Shown here one piece after another: positions 37,377-50,134 of a DNA stretch of 64,000 nucleotides. This DNA is from Leptoclinus maculatus. Its lineage: Eukaryota; Chordata; Actinopteri; Perciformes; Stichaeidae. Numbering within the stretch: position 1 is the stretch's first letter; each line of letters opens with the position of its first letter. A model generated the notes under the pieces. The model ran no database searches. It worked only from the letters and a program-made list of their open reading frames with translations, and was not told the origin of the DNA. The DNA lies in assembly GCA_032191485.1 (NCBI GenBank), contig JAVDOI010000002.1, positions 6,341,577-6,405,576 on the forward strand. Direction: 5' to 3'. The position numbers were made by a program, and so were the translations under genes.

Positions 37377-38447
37377 CATTCAGGAGAGACTTTGAGATCA
37401 ACAACATGAACTCGGCGCTGGAGGAGGAACAGGCTCTCAGCTCCATGCTGGGCCGCAAGCTCAAAGAGCACCAGGTCTGTGTGCTGATTTCTTCCTCTGT
37501 GGTTTCATCCCGAGGATGGAAAAAAGACTAGGACACTATTGTTTTCACTATGAACAGTCATGTTACGACTAATTTCAATTCCTACTCACAATTTATTTTT
37601 TATTTAGGAGCTAAAACAAACTCAAAAACAGAGTTACGTTTGCTGTGTTGATTACATCAATGTTAATGTATAAATCTACTCCCAGTATTGGTGACTTCAC
37701 TGCAGTATTTGCAAATCCTATGAGCAGCCCGACATGATTGATTTTAAGCTGTGGCAAATGAGAGTTGATGAATGTTTGAGGTCACTCGAGTGAGAAAGGG
37801 TGAGATGAGGAGGAAAGGTGCGATAGCAAATGGGAAAAGGATGAAAATGAGGAGTTGAAGAAGCGAGAGGAAGATGATCAACGATCTGGTTTCAAAGATG
37901 CAAGTTTAATGTTGTTTGCACTCGCTTGTCATTCCTCTCAGGGCCGCATTGAGGAGCTGGAGGAAGAGCTGGAAGCTGAGCGAGCCATGAGAGCCAAGGT
38001 ACAAATGAAACCTCATACATAACTGCAGAATTACAATTCTGTTTTCACATGTTGACAATTACAAATGAGCAGGCAGGTGGGATGTTACTTATGCCAGTTA
38101 TAGATTAAAGTTGGTTCTTGGTCTGCTCCCTGAAAGGCGGAGAAGCAGAACAGCGCCGGAAAAAAAAAAAATACAGCGACTACCGCTGTGAATCAAAGTG
38201 GAGCCAAAAGTTTAACATTATGTCAGTGTTGTATATGAACGAACCGCGGTCGATACTTTTTAAATTGAATCCCACGATCGCCTCTTTCCCACCGCCCACT
38301 CTCCTCCAGGCGAAAACAAACTCAGTGCGTCTCCAGGAGGCTGAGGAGGCTGAGGAGGCAGCGGAGGCGGCCCAGGCTGCCAGCTTGGATAAGGCCAAGC
38401 AGAGGCTGCAGGGAGAGGTGGAGGACCTCACCATAGACCTGGAGAGG

Positions 38448-38483
<36 letters not shown>

Positions 38484-40723
38484 GAAGCACACAGAAACAG
38501 ACTGCATGAGTTCAGGTTTGTGCCTTGACTCAGAAATCATGTCTTAAAATACTTGCTGTAAATCTGATCAGTTATCCAATATTGATTCTTTAGCATTACA
38601 TCTTTAACCACTCCTTTTTTTTTAATCTCGGAGCTCTTTCCTGATGACATGAAACTATCAAAGTTCCTGTGTGCAGAAATAATGTTCCCAAAAAGGGACA
38701 TTCATTGGCGTTCTGCCTGTGTGACCAGTCCAAACGCGGTGGCGGCGGCAGCTCTGGATAAGAAGCAGCGTGTTTTCGACAAGCTGGCGGCCGAGTGGAG
38801 CCAGAAGAACGAGGAGCTTCAGCTGGACAACGCTCAGAGGGAGAGCCGCTCCTACATGACGGAGCTCTACAAGCTGAAGACGGCCTACGAGGAGAGCCAG
38901 GACCACATCGAGACCGTCCGCAAGGAAAACAAAAACCCTCTCAGGTAGCTTCTAACTGCTGCAGGTGCTGTGGTACAGTCGAACCACGATGGAGGGGAAA
39001 GTGTGCGGTACTGTTTTCTTTCTTTGCGCTCATGTGTTCTGTGACCTCCCTCCCCACAGAGGAGATCAAGGAGTTGGTGGACCAGCTCGGGGAAGGCGAA
39101 GAAGAAACTGGAGGTGGAGAAGGAGGAGCTGCAGCTTTGTCTGGAGGAGACTGAAACTTCACTCGAGGTACAAAGAGAAAAAAACTTTGCATGTGGGAGT
39201 TAGAATATTTGATGGGGAATGTTGAATTTGATGGAGAAAACAAGGGACATTTGCTACAGTCCATTGTACAGTTGTCAAAGTGTGTGTGTGTCCAGGTGAA
39301 GGAAGGTAAGCTGGTACGTGTGCAGCTGGAGCTCGCTCAGGTCAAGGCCGACATTCTAACGCTAACAGAGGCTCACACACACAGATTTGTAATGAGTTCT
39401 TCTGACTTGTTGCCACTGTCGTTTTTCTCCAACGGATTGGATTTCCATCCATTTCTCCTGCTCTAGAACCAAAGCCTGACTATCCTGAAGAGAAAACTGG
39501 AAGCCGACCTCGCCCGACTGTCCAGTGAGAATGAAGAGCTGATCTCAGAGTTCTGCTCTGCCGACGAGAGAGTCAAGAAGGCTGTAGCTGATGTAAGCTG
39601 CACGCCTACATATACAACCATAGAAAGGTCATAGTCAAGGCATGACATGCATGAAACAGACAAGATTTTAAATTGATGAGTTCAGTTCACGTCTGTTTTT
39701 TCAGGCCCACAATTCTGTACGTTTGCTCGTGTCTTCCTCCAGGCAACGCGACTGTGTGAGGAGCTTCGGCAGGAGCAGGACCGGAGCTCCCAGCTGGAGA
39801 AGGTCAAGAAGAACCAGGAGCAGAACCTCCGAGACCTCACACTGAGGCTGGAGGAGGCCGAGCAGCTGGCTCAGAAGGCCGGGAAGCACACCATCCAGAA
39901 ACTGGAAACCATGGGTGAGGAGCAAGCAATAGCATTTCCTTAAAAAGTGACGAAATGGGAACAGGTCAGACACCCGCGCAGACGCCACACCTCTCACCCA
40001 CATGCCGATTCTCCCCTTAGATCAGGGAGGTGGAGAACGAGCTGGACCAGGAGCAGAAGTGCCACGTGGAGACGGTGAAAAATCTCCGCAAGGGAGAGCG
40101 TCGACTCAAAGAGTTGGTGTTCCAGACGGAGGAAGACCATAAGACCAACCAGCACATGCAGGAGCTGGTGGAGAAACTCCAGAACCAGCTCAAGTCCTAC
40201 AAACGGCAGATCGAGGACAATGTGAGTAGGAGCAGGGATTCTGGACCTAAAAGTCTTTTTATTTATAATGAATGATTTGGATTGTCAGTGATGCGTTAAT
40301 GAACTAGGTTTTTACATAGGGTTTTTATTTTTAGCTAGTTAATTGGCTGCTGGTGGTTTCCTTATATTTAACAAAAGTTGCACTTTTAATTATGCTACTT
40401 GGATCCCATTAGAGCCTCGAACATAAAACAAAATGTGTCAATCAAAAAATGGGGCACGTTCTTGTAATTCCTCAAAAGCAGACAAGTTCGAGAGACGTTG
40501 TGCAAGACGTTTTGTGACCAAACGAACCTCGTGCCTGCAGGAGGAGCAGGCCAACAGCAGCCGGTCGAAATACAGGAAGATCATCCACCAACTGGATGAC
40601 GCCGAGGAGCGCGCAGACGTGGCGGAGATGACCCTAAATAAAATGAGGATGAGGAACCGAGCCGTCACCTCGGTGGAGATCATCCAGGTCATGAAGCCCG
40701 CCAGCGGAGGGCAGGACAAGTAG

Positions 40724-40801
40724 AGGGGAGAACACAGACACACACACACACCGCTAGCAGGTAGGTAATTCAACATCTCCCTGAGCACATCATCTTTGAC
40801 A

Positions 40802-40833
<32 letters not shown>

Positions 40834-42252
40834 GTGGCCGGCCGGCTGCAAAGTCTTAATAAACTACAAACAAATGAGCAGAAGGGTCTGTGGCTTATTC
40901 AGAGGGGAGGGGGGGGGGGGGGGGGGGTCACACTTAATGAAGCAGCCTGCAACAATAAATTGAGTGTGTGCCTCTCTACAAGAAAGCTGCTCTGATCAAT
41001 AAAATCGATTAAATGCACAAGTGCAAGAGGTCAGCGATACTTTCTCACCGCCCTGCTGATCTGCTCTCAGCTCACTGTTCCTTCTTATCGACCGTGTTTC
41101 TCTCCAGCAGGACAGCTCAGTTAAACCCACTAAGAGACATGCGAGCTGCACAGAACCAAGCGGCAGCATTGAGCAGCTACAGGCACAGGTAGTTGATGGA
41201 GATAACACCAGAGCTAAGAGGAGAGAGAGCACGTACTGGACTCATATTCATCAAGTGGGCAGAAACAAGACTCCACGTGAACGCTAATGTTGCTCTGTGT
41301 CCGCTGGATGAGCACTAAAGGTGATGAGAGCCGGTTTTATAGATCGCTGCAGCGCCCCCAAGTGGAACAAATCAGTTCATGCAGGTTTAAATGTTTCACC
41401 TGTTCCATGAGATTATTGATTATTCTAACATTAAATCTGGGGTGAAGTAAAATAGATAAAAGAACAAACTATTGGAAATAGTAATTCTTTCTAAATGAAT
41501 ATAGACCTTTTTTAACTGGACCACACAATGAGTCTATAAGCAAGTCTCCAAAGTGTAACAAGAACAAAAGGCACCTGGTCTCATACATCAACATGGAATT
41601 TATTTTTCATTTTAGTTTCAGATGAACGTTTCACATTTTGTACAAAATCATTAGAAAATGTCTGACAGTCCCGTGGCTGATCCTAGTTCAGCGGCTTCAG
41701 ACACCAACGGGTTAATGGGGGGGGGGGGAAATCATGCAGCATCCTGGAACCGGTCGATGAGGCTCAGCCTGAGCTTCAGATCAATCAAACAAAAAATCCA
41801 CGGTTCACCCTTCTGTCCCAGAGAGCGTACACTCTTCTTCGGTCATAACCCGACAGCGTGGTGCGGCGATATCGTGCCACATGTAGTAATGTACAGAGTA
41901 GAGTTACAGTGAGGAGGCTGTCGATGAAGACGCATCACCGACAGCTTCCCGCCTTTCTCCAACTGATCCTCACCGCCACCAAATGTCTTCGATGTATGGA
42001 CTAAGTACCACGTCAACAACACCATGCATGTTTTCTTACGCATGACACACCGTTGGCTATGATCAGTTAAGTAGATTTAAGAAAAGATCATCAATGTCAG
42101 TTTAACATCAACCAATGATTGTGGGCCTGAGGGGGGGGGGGGGGGGGGGGGGACGGCAAGGTCCACTGAGCCTCTGTGTGGATGAGGTGAAAGTGAGAGG
42201 GGTGGGTGTTTGGAGGCTAATTACTCAGTGTTTTGCTAATGTACATGCCCAG

Positions 42253-42292
<40 letters not shown>

Positions 42293-42960
42293 TTAGGCTT
42301 TCAGCACAAGCACACAAACGCACTCTTAAACGCACACACATCCGCCTCCTGCCAAAGGCTTCTGAATCATTCTTTGGAGGTTAAACTTGGGCCGGACTCC
42401 TGTACGTGAGAGGAAAGGGTCCAAAAAAAAAAAAAAAAAAAAGATTGGTACACACCGTCGATTAAGATCCGACAACTGAAAATAGATTTTATTAAGCCAA
42501 TGCAAAGAGATGCCCCTCTCAAGCACGGCGCCGGGGCAGAGAGGCACTTACAAACACTTTCATTTTACACAGTGCTCACGTCTTGAGAAGACACGGCTAC
42601 ATTTGTTTTCTTTTATCAAACGTCCAACACACTCACACACGCGCGCTCACAGATACTCGTTTTCACATTGGAGCATGTTTTTAGCAGTTGGCACATGTAC
42701 ATGCAAAGCGTCAAGTTTGGCCTGCGCAGGCAAACTGAGAAAAAAAAAAAAAAAAAAGGGAGTCCAAAAGGGGGAGGGGGGGAAAGAAAATATAGACATG
42801 TATGTGAACGGACAAACGGACAAACAGACTGACAGACAGGCTTTCGAACACCTTTGAGCGTTTAAAAACACCCCCGTCTCTGATCCTGCCCCCCCCCCCC
42901 CTCCCTGTGTCACACATTCATAGCAGCACCAGAGGAGCCCTCTGATTGGTGGGTACTAAG
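40724..42960 (-). other. wipi2 3' UTR and the gap to convergent myh16
   Basis: No coding segment. The minus strand from 42960 down to about 41600 is probably the wipi2 3' UTR: AATAAA candidates on the minus strand at about 42494 and 41604-41599. Contains poly-G on the plus strand at 40909-40927, 41717-41728 and 42131-42152, A tracts at 42422-42440 and 42740-42757, a C run at 42889-42901 and a (CA)n at 42254-42290. Confidence 0.45.
42131..42152 (+). repeat. Poly-G run (22 nt)
   Basis: 22 consecutive G; a C22 run in the likely wipi2 3' UTR. The longest of several G runs here. Confidence 0.9.
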
Positions 42961-45900
42961 TCAGTCAGTTTCGAGGATGAGAGGCGGTTGCTCGTTCTCT
43001 TCCTCTAGGCGCAAGTCGTTGAGGTCATCATCTAGCCCCGCCCCTCCCACGGCGCCCTGCTCTTCACAGTAACCTAGGAAAAAGCAAGCGGTGGAAGGTC
43101 CTTTATGCAAACAAACAACTTTGTACACGTCTTTCTGTAACAAAGGCAAATGTCAAAGAGATTTTTCTTGATATCCTTCCTGAAATGACTTGCTTACATA
43201 AGGATAAAGGTATAATTCCTCTGGATATATATATATATATATGCTTATTTACTCAACATAACTAATTCTCTGCAATTAAGAAATTACATCGTCCTTTCCA
43301 ACAAACTTTGGGTAAAAAGTGTTTGAGTGACATACCTTTAGTGACAGCAGCACTGTAGGTTTGGGCCACAAGTGGGCGGTCATGTGACTGCTCAAGGATC
43401 TCATTGGTTGGCTCAGCACTGCCGTCCAACCTGAAGAGATTCAGGAGCAGAAACTCTCAGTAAAACTCTCAAAACCTCCGGCTGTTGAGGTTGTGTAACA
43501 AACTCAGATTACGGTGTTCAGCGACCCGTTCATCACACTCTGTGTGTGTGTGCGTGTTACCTGTGCTGCTTCATAAGTGTGCACTCCCCTCCCTCTTGTG
43601 GATCCAGGTTGTACAGATACAGGTAACCATCAGCCGCTGCCACCAACAACCTAGGAATCTTCTGAATCCTGATTTAAAACCACAAAAACAAAAGATTCAC
43701 AAGTATGTTAGTTCCATTTAATGATGAAGACGTGCCTTCAGCTACCACGGCTTGTATGCTGCGGTCGTTATGCAACTGCTGAAACTGTCATTGTTTTGTG
43801 TTGTTTTTGTTGTAAATACTGTTTTCTGCTGCGATACTCTGAGCTCTTTCACCAGAGATGAGCTCATAAACATCAGGGGAACAACTCCAGCGGACTTACT
43901 TCCAACTTTTCTGTTAACTTCTGTGGAATTACTGGACATTCTCGTCAAAGGTGTGCTCACCTCAACTCATGCAGTGAAACGCCGTCGGAGAGGGAAACGT
44001 GCCGGCGCGCTTGTGCGTCTCCGCACACGTGGATTTCGCACACCGCTGCCGGGCATATTTCTCTCCAACGTCCGCTCACTGTGCAACAAACTGGACGAAC
44101 TGCAGCTACTGGTGGGGAGAGACAGAGACTTTTCTTCATCCTCCGTTTTGTGCTTCACTGAGACCTGGCTCTGTGGATCGATACCAGACTCCGCGTTCCA
44201 GCTGGCTGGCTTCCAGCTGTTCAGAGCGGACCGCGACACGGAGCTCTCAGGCAAATCGAAGGGTGGAGGAATCTGTTTCTACTCCAACAGTGGCTGGTGC
44301 AACGATGTGACAGTGATTGTACAGCACTCCTGATCTGGAATCTTTTATCATAAACTGTAAACCCTTTTACTCCCCCCGTGAGTTCGCTTCATTCATCCTG
44401 GTCGGTGTGTACATGCCGCCGCAGGGTAACGTGCAGGAGGCACAGCGGACACTCGCCGAACAGATACGTTGTGTGGAGCGGACCTACCCGGAGTCTTTAG
44501 TTATTGTCCTTGGTGACTTTAACAAAGGAAACCTCAGCCGTGTACAGACAGTTCATTAAATGCTCTACTAGAGAGAACATTCTAGATCACTGCTACACCA
44601 CAATCAGCGGGGCCTATCACGCCGTCCCTCGTGCTGCACTGGGACTCTCTGACCACGTCATGGTCCATCTGACTCCCGCATACAGGCAGAAACTCAAGCT
44701 CTGCAAACCTGTGGTGAGGAAATTCAAGAAGTGGACCAGTGAAGCTCTGGAGGATCTTCGGGCGTGCTTGGACTGTACAGACTGGGACGTTTTCAGGACT
44801 GCTACCAACAGTCTGGATGAGTACACAGAGGCTGTGACTTCATATATCAGCTTCTGTGAGGACAGCTGTGTTCCAACAAGCACCAGGGTGAGTTACAACA
44901 ATGACAAACCCTGGTTTACAGCAGAACTCAGACAGCTAAGGCTGCACAAGGAACAGGCATTTAGGAGTGGGGACAAGGACTTGTACAAAGAGTCAAAGTA
45001 CAGGTTTAGCAAGGCGGTGAGAGACGCTAAACGACTGTACTCTGAGAAACTGCAACACCAGCTCTCAGCAAGTGACTCTGCTTCTGTCTGGAGAGGCCTC
45101 AGACAGATCACCAACTACAAGCCTAAAACCCCCCCACTCCATGAACGACCAATGCCTGGCAGACGAGCTGAACGAGTTCTACTGCAGATTCGAAAGACAA
45201 TGGGACAGTCCTGACTCCATCCCCCACAACCAGCCCCCCCCTCCCCCAGCCCAGCGGGGGCTCATGCCTCTGTACCACCTTCTCTAAAGACAGTGGAGAT
45301 GGTTGTGGATTTCAGGAAGAACGTAGCCCCACCAGCCCCCATCACCCTGTGTGACTCCCCCGTCGATGCTGTGGAGTCCTTCCGCTTCCTGGGCTCCATC
45401 ATATCCCAGGACCTCAAGTGGGAGCTGAACATCAGCTCCATCACTAAAAGAGCTCAGCAGAGGATGTACTTCCTGAGGCAGCTGAAGAAATTCAACCTGC
45501 CAAAGACAATGATGGTGCACTTCTACACAGCCATCATTGAGTCCATCCTCTGCTCCTCCATAAACAGTCTGGTACGCTGCAGCCACCGCCAAGGACAAGG
45601 GCAGGCTGCAACGCATCATCCGCTCTGCCGAGAGGGTGATTGGCTGCAATCTGCCGTCCCTCCAGGACTTGTTCGGTTTAAGGACCCTGAAGCGAGCAAA
45701 AAAGATTGCATCCCACCCCTCTCACCCTGGACACAAACAGTTCGTGCCCCTTCCATCTGGCAGGAGGCTGAGGTCCATCAGGACCAAGACCTCACGCCAC
45801 ACGAACAGTTTCTTCCCGTCGGCAGTCGGGCTCATTAACAGAGCCCGGGTCCCCCACTGACTGACTGTCATCCCCAGGACAATTTTCCTACCTCCCTACT

Positions 45901-48460
45901 AGTTCCCCTGCACATCCCTTCATATTTTAATACACTTGTCACTTTTACATTTCACTTGTTTACAGTCCTGTTATCTGTTTGTGTGCACTTTATTTCATAT
46001 TCTTTCAAATTCTATTGTAAATTTTAATGTTTCTATTTCTTGCACTGTTGATTGTTGTTGACTGTTTAATGTTATTGTCTAATGTTATGCACCACCCGCC
46101 ATGACAAATTCCTTGTATGTGAAACATACATTGGCAATAAACGGTTCTGATTCTGATTCTGAACACATTTGCATGACCTGTCTGGCCCCGAGAGCAGACT
46201 GGCATTGAATCATGCATATTACTTCTGATTACACTTTCACGGCATGTTTTAAAAGGCAGCACCCATACAACAACAACAACAAACAAAACAACAGTGCTGT
46301 GTGTGTGTGTGTATATACTCACACAGCTAAGGCGCAGATGTTCTTATGTCCACAGAAAGGCAGACGTACGGTAGCGAAGGCTCGCCCCTGGGTGAACATT
46401 TCCGTAACCTGAGAAGGCAGGTAGGTGGTGGACGCCATCAGGACCTTGCCCAGGTACCCTCCCCATGTGGTGGGCTCCTCCGCTGGCCTACACACACAAT
46501 GTGAGAAGCCTCTGTTACTCTGAGGAACATGAAGCATAAGTAAATGGGCAAAACTCATCCCTAATCCTCAGAAGCTTTTTTGTAAAGTCTGACGTAATCC
46601 GAAAGGTACGTACACATACTTCTCCTTCTGCGTCTCTAATTTGAAGATGTGGACCGTCTCTGTGTTGCTGGAGGCCGACAGGTACAGGCCTTCCATGCTG
46701 AACGCCAACGAGCAGATGCTCACACACCTAAGATAAGAAACCCAAATGTACAGGAAGCCGATGAACACAAATATACAGCACGAACGAACACACACACACA
46801 CACAAACATCACAGTAAAACAGCTTTCATTTCTGAAGTGTAGTCAAAGATCAAACCATCTACCTCTTGACTCCTCTCCGAAACTCAAAGAGCTTCTGTCC
46901 CTCTGGGATTGAGAAGACACGAATGACTGTGCCCTGGGGAGGAAGGGAGAGAACACAAGGCACGTGAGAGGATGACAAAGCTTGGAGGCGAGGACGCACA
47001 AATAAGCCACACAGTCATCGGGTCAGCGCACTGTACAGTCAGCGCCTCACCTTCTCCGAGGCCGTGGCCAGTTTGACTCCACTGGCGTCGAAAGCCAGAG
47101 CCGCTAATGGGCTGTCGTGGGCTGGAATCATGTTAGCCGCTCGCTGGAAAACACACACGGACACTAGTTAGAGATGCGCTTCTTCAGACAGGACACAATT
47201 CAGAGTGTCAGCTGTGACTGATGATGATAGGAAGCACTGGATGACTGAGTCTCACAGGACCAGTTACATTTAATTTCAGCTTTGGGTCTTTCACAGAATG
47301 ACATACAATAAACACTATACAATCTAATAAGCAACAGCACCTCAGCTATAGACATGCAACAAGTATCTGTGTGCACATACGAGCTTTGTATTGAAGGGCA
47401 GAGGCCTTTACAGTGTTGGTGTTCACCTACCAGGTTGACTGTGTCAAACACCTGAACTTCTCCTATCGTAGCACTGCCTGGGTAAGCCAGATAACAGTTA
47501 TCATTGCTGATGGAAAGGGCGCACAATCCTGGAGAAACAAGAGCAGAAACAGACGGATTAACAAAAGGAAGCCAAAGAAAGATAAATCAGACTCCAACAG
47601 AACCACATTCATCTCAACGTGACAATCAGTGAGACTGGAAGAACGAGTCAAGTACACGGCGACACTACAATCATCTAGATGTGGAGAATAGTTCTGACAG
47701 CATGAGCGGGTTTTTGTTCAGTTGTATTAAACAGACAAATATCACAGAAGTAACTCAGACTGCGGTGACAGGTTTTTGTTTTTAGCCGTGAGGGCAACAG
47801 CAAACAAAATGGAGTTAATTGTTAACTAAAAATAATCTTGTAAATATGAAAGAGAAACCAAAACCTGAGGAAAGTCACACCCCTAGTTTCAGTTTGAGCA
47901 CATAATATACAGAGAAGGAAAAACACTAGTTTTTCTGTAGTGTACCACATACTATACCGACTATACACTGTACCGCGTTGCTCGTCATGCTTCACACTCA
48001 CCTGAAGGGTTGGGTGGAGTTTCTCTGATCGTGTGCAGCACCTTCATGTCTCGGATGTTGTGAATGTAAAGGGACTCCTCCAGACACACTATCAGCCTCT
48101 GCACAGGAACCACACAACATCAACAACATCATCAGTGTCACAGGCAAACACTAATTAGACACTGATATATTAGCCAACGAGGACATCTGCACGAGATGAA
48201 TGCGTTGTTTGAGGAATGCGTGAGACAGAATGTGTCTGACAGACAGGTATTCTTCTCCCCCCCCCGTCCTTGTCCTCCTACCTGTCTGTTGAGCTTGACA
48301 GCCAGTATGGTGTTGGAATAGGAGTAGTTGCAGATCTCGGTTCCCTTCTTGAAGTGACAGACTTTGAGCTTCCTGGGCGCCTTGAGGCTGACGATGGCCA
48401 CCAGGCTGCTGGAGAACAGACGCTCCACAATGCACACATCCTCCGTGTCCGCTGCGGGGA

Positions 48461-48499
<39 letters not shown>

Positions 48500-50134
48500 C
48501 ACACACACACAATCACAATCACAAATCATCACAGCGTTCACTCGGTGGCAGGCCGTCATCTTTTATTAGCTGCCTCTCTGTGAGCCGAACAATGGTGCAA
48601 ATGAAAGCATCGCATGTTACACCGCGTTTGGGCAGTGAGCTGCTTCAGACGTTTCATTGCTCCTGAATACGGCGGCAAAACTTTCAGCGTCATACGCATG
48701 TTCAGTAAACATTTCGAGCAAAAGCCGGGCTCATGAATTATAGATTATAGCCTTCGTCTGACTACACAACTTGAGTCTCCGGGTTAGCTCACTGCACATG
48801 GGTAGTTCACATGCACAATAAGACTGCTGTAGATAATAGATCATAATGTAAATTATGTAAGTCCAATAACAAGGAGGAGGCTTTGATGTATGTGTGTGGG
48901 GAAAGTGCCGTTGAAACTTTATGAATATTTAAAGTGACAGCACTGCTCTAATAGTGCAGTGATCGTGTCTAAACCGAGCTTGCATTTAAAAACATTGACT
49001 CAAAGATATGACCGAACAATAATATAACACAATAGTGATACTGTCAGTGTAGAACAAATAGCTTTAAACCCACTACTCTGTCAGTCTGCTCCCTGACAGA
49101 GTAAAGAGAATAAAAGTAGGAAGACAATACTTACGACATTCATATATCTGCTCCAATTTGTCCACAGAGGACAGGGAGAAAAACTTGTATCCTGATTTGG
49201 TGCCAACAGCTAAGGACCTACACAAACAGACACAACAGCAGCATTGAACAACTATTATTATATCAGCACACTACCACAGCCGTACACACACACACACACA
49301 CACACACTGGGTATTGACAGGCTCCAGTATCGTCATTGCAGCAAATAGAGGCGTTTTAAACTGGACACCGCAGTGATCAGTGGTCTCAGAGTCACTGGAT
49401 GAACCGTTACTAGATGAACCGTTACTGTTACTAGATGAACCGTTACAGGTCACACATTGTAACAGTCGTCACACGACTGCAGCGGTTTTGCAATAGAGCC
49501 ACAGGCCTCTGCGGTCTGGAGCGGACCAGCAGGACATTTAGCAGACTTACTGCACTACAAAGGCACATATTTAGCTAACGTTACTTACCTCGTTTACAAT
49601 AAATACAGTGACACAGTTTGTGACCGTTACAGCGCTATCAAACAGTCACGAACTGTAGCGTCAGTCCTACAAAAAAAGGACGCGAGCGCCCCAAAAACAT
49701 ACAAAAAAGTATTTATTCTACAAGACTGTATATCAATCACAAGAACCGCCACCACAGCCCACCGATAAGTTACATGACACCTAGCCTACATGTGCGTTGT
49801 GGCTAAAGTTAGCCTCGGACAACACAGCTTCACGTTAGCTTAAAAAAAGCTATGCTAGTGAAATAACACGTAACGTCATGCTAGCGTCCACTGGACAGCG
49901 CGCACAGCTAGCTAAAGTTGGCGTGTATTTGGTAGTAATGTCTCTTGTGAGACATCGCCTCCACACTAATTCATATCGAGCCCTATCGCCCCGGCCACAC
50001 TGAGCTAACTAACGTCCCCCATATAACAGCACAGGCCGTCGGACCCCGGCCCTGTCTTACGTGTTGTCCTGGTTGAAGTTGGCGAAGAGAAGCTGGCTTC
50101 CGCCAGCATCCCCGCTTTGACTGGCTAAGTTCAT
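42961..50134 (-). CDS. wipi2: WIPI2, PROPPIN beta-propeller autophagy protein (complete)
   Basis: PI3P-binding seven-bladed propeller that recruits ATG16L1 to forming autophagosomes. Twelve coding exons on the minus strand: 50134-50061, 49217-49135, 48451-48282, 48098-48002, 47528-47431, 47143-47051, 46933-46863, 46727-46620, 46487-46323, 43668-43561, 43430-43336, 43073-42961. Sum 1275 nt, 424 aa plus stop, all borders GT/AG. The lipid-binding motif is FRRG in FEFRRGVKR, about residues 222-226, as in human WIPI2. Starts [12 protein letters not shown]; the second exon joins as [12 protein letters not shown], the form lacking the extra N-terminal mammalian segment. The C-terminus QPPLILETD matches the WIPI2-specific tail. 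Intron 9 (46322-43669) carries a plus-strand LINE. Nothing suggests damage. Confidence 0.97.
43745..46163 (+). mobile_element. Defective CR1/L2/Rex1-group LINE (family B)
   Basis: Lies in wipi2 intron 9, antisense to the gene. 5' part encodes an endonuclease: [19 protein letters not shown] and LGDFN; frames are broken near 44330 and 44555. A linker region follows ([28 protein letters not shown]). Then, near 45250-45290, sequence jumps to the region just after the reverse transcriptase catalytic motif (EMVVDFRKN), so the whole palm with the catalytic DD is deleted. The 3' end is CAATAAACGG followed by TTCTGA repeats. The tail differs from that of family A, so this is a separate family. Confidence 0.82.
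48464..48511 (+). repeat. (CA)n microsatellite
   Basis: About 22 CA units in wipi2 intron 2, immediately before the third-exon acceptor on the minus strand. Confidence 0.95.
49396..49449. repeat. Short tandem repeat, about 18-24 bp unit
   Basis: Three copies of GATGAACCGTTAC in wipi2 intron 1. Confidence 0.8.

Larger units (their letters stand above)
27159..40723 (+). pseudogene. myh16: Masticatory-type sarcomeric myosin heavy chain, unitary pseudogene
   Basis: Relic of MYH16, the jaw-muscle class II myosin heavy chain; identified by the start MPFLVPPEKERLDAMNKP and by lying beside smurf1 as in human. Introns are retained, so it is not a retrocopy. Intact-looking exons: 27226-27390, 27520-27663, 28252-28408, 28823-28850, 28946-29042, 32383-32486, 32755-32893, 36059-36163, 36499-36638, 37384-37474, 37942-37998, 39467-39592, 40541-40723 (stop TAG). 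Lesions: exon 29146- lost its end and donor; 29325-29388 lost its donor; 29546-29639 has a 5-nt deletion and CAA to TAA; 33480-33650 is followed by TT not GT; 33745-33920 and 34154-34317 each have a 1-nt deletion (stops at 33793 and 34199); 36261-36346 has a 1-nt deletion; 38729-38946 and 39060-39167 are frameshifted. The exons for the distal motor, converter and lever arm (about 180 aa) and several hundred residues of rod are missing. The P-loop reads GASGAGKT instead of GESGAGKT. Confidence 0.93.

Noticed and set aside
27159..40723. Sequencing or assembly error as the cause of the myh16 damage
   Set aside because: Single-base indels could be errors, but a nonsense substitution, donor substitutions and exon losses of different kinds in one gene, beside undamaged smurf1 and wipi2, cannot be.
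43752..45838. Host gene with endonuclease-like domain within wipi2 intron 9
   Set aside because: The motifs and the TTCTGA-repeat tail identify a broken LINE; frames are shifted several times.
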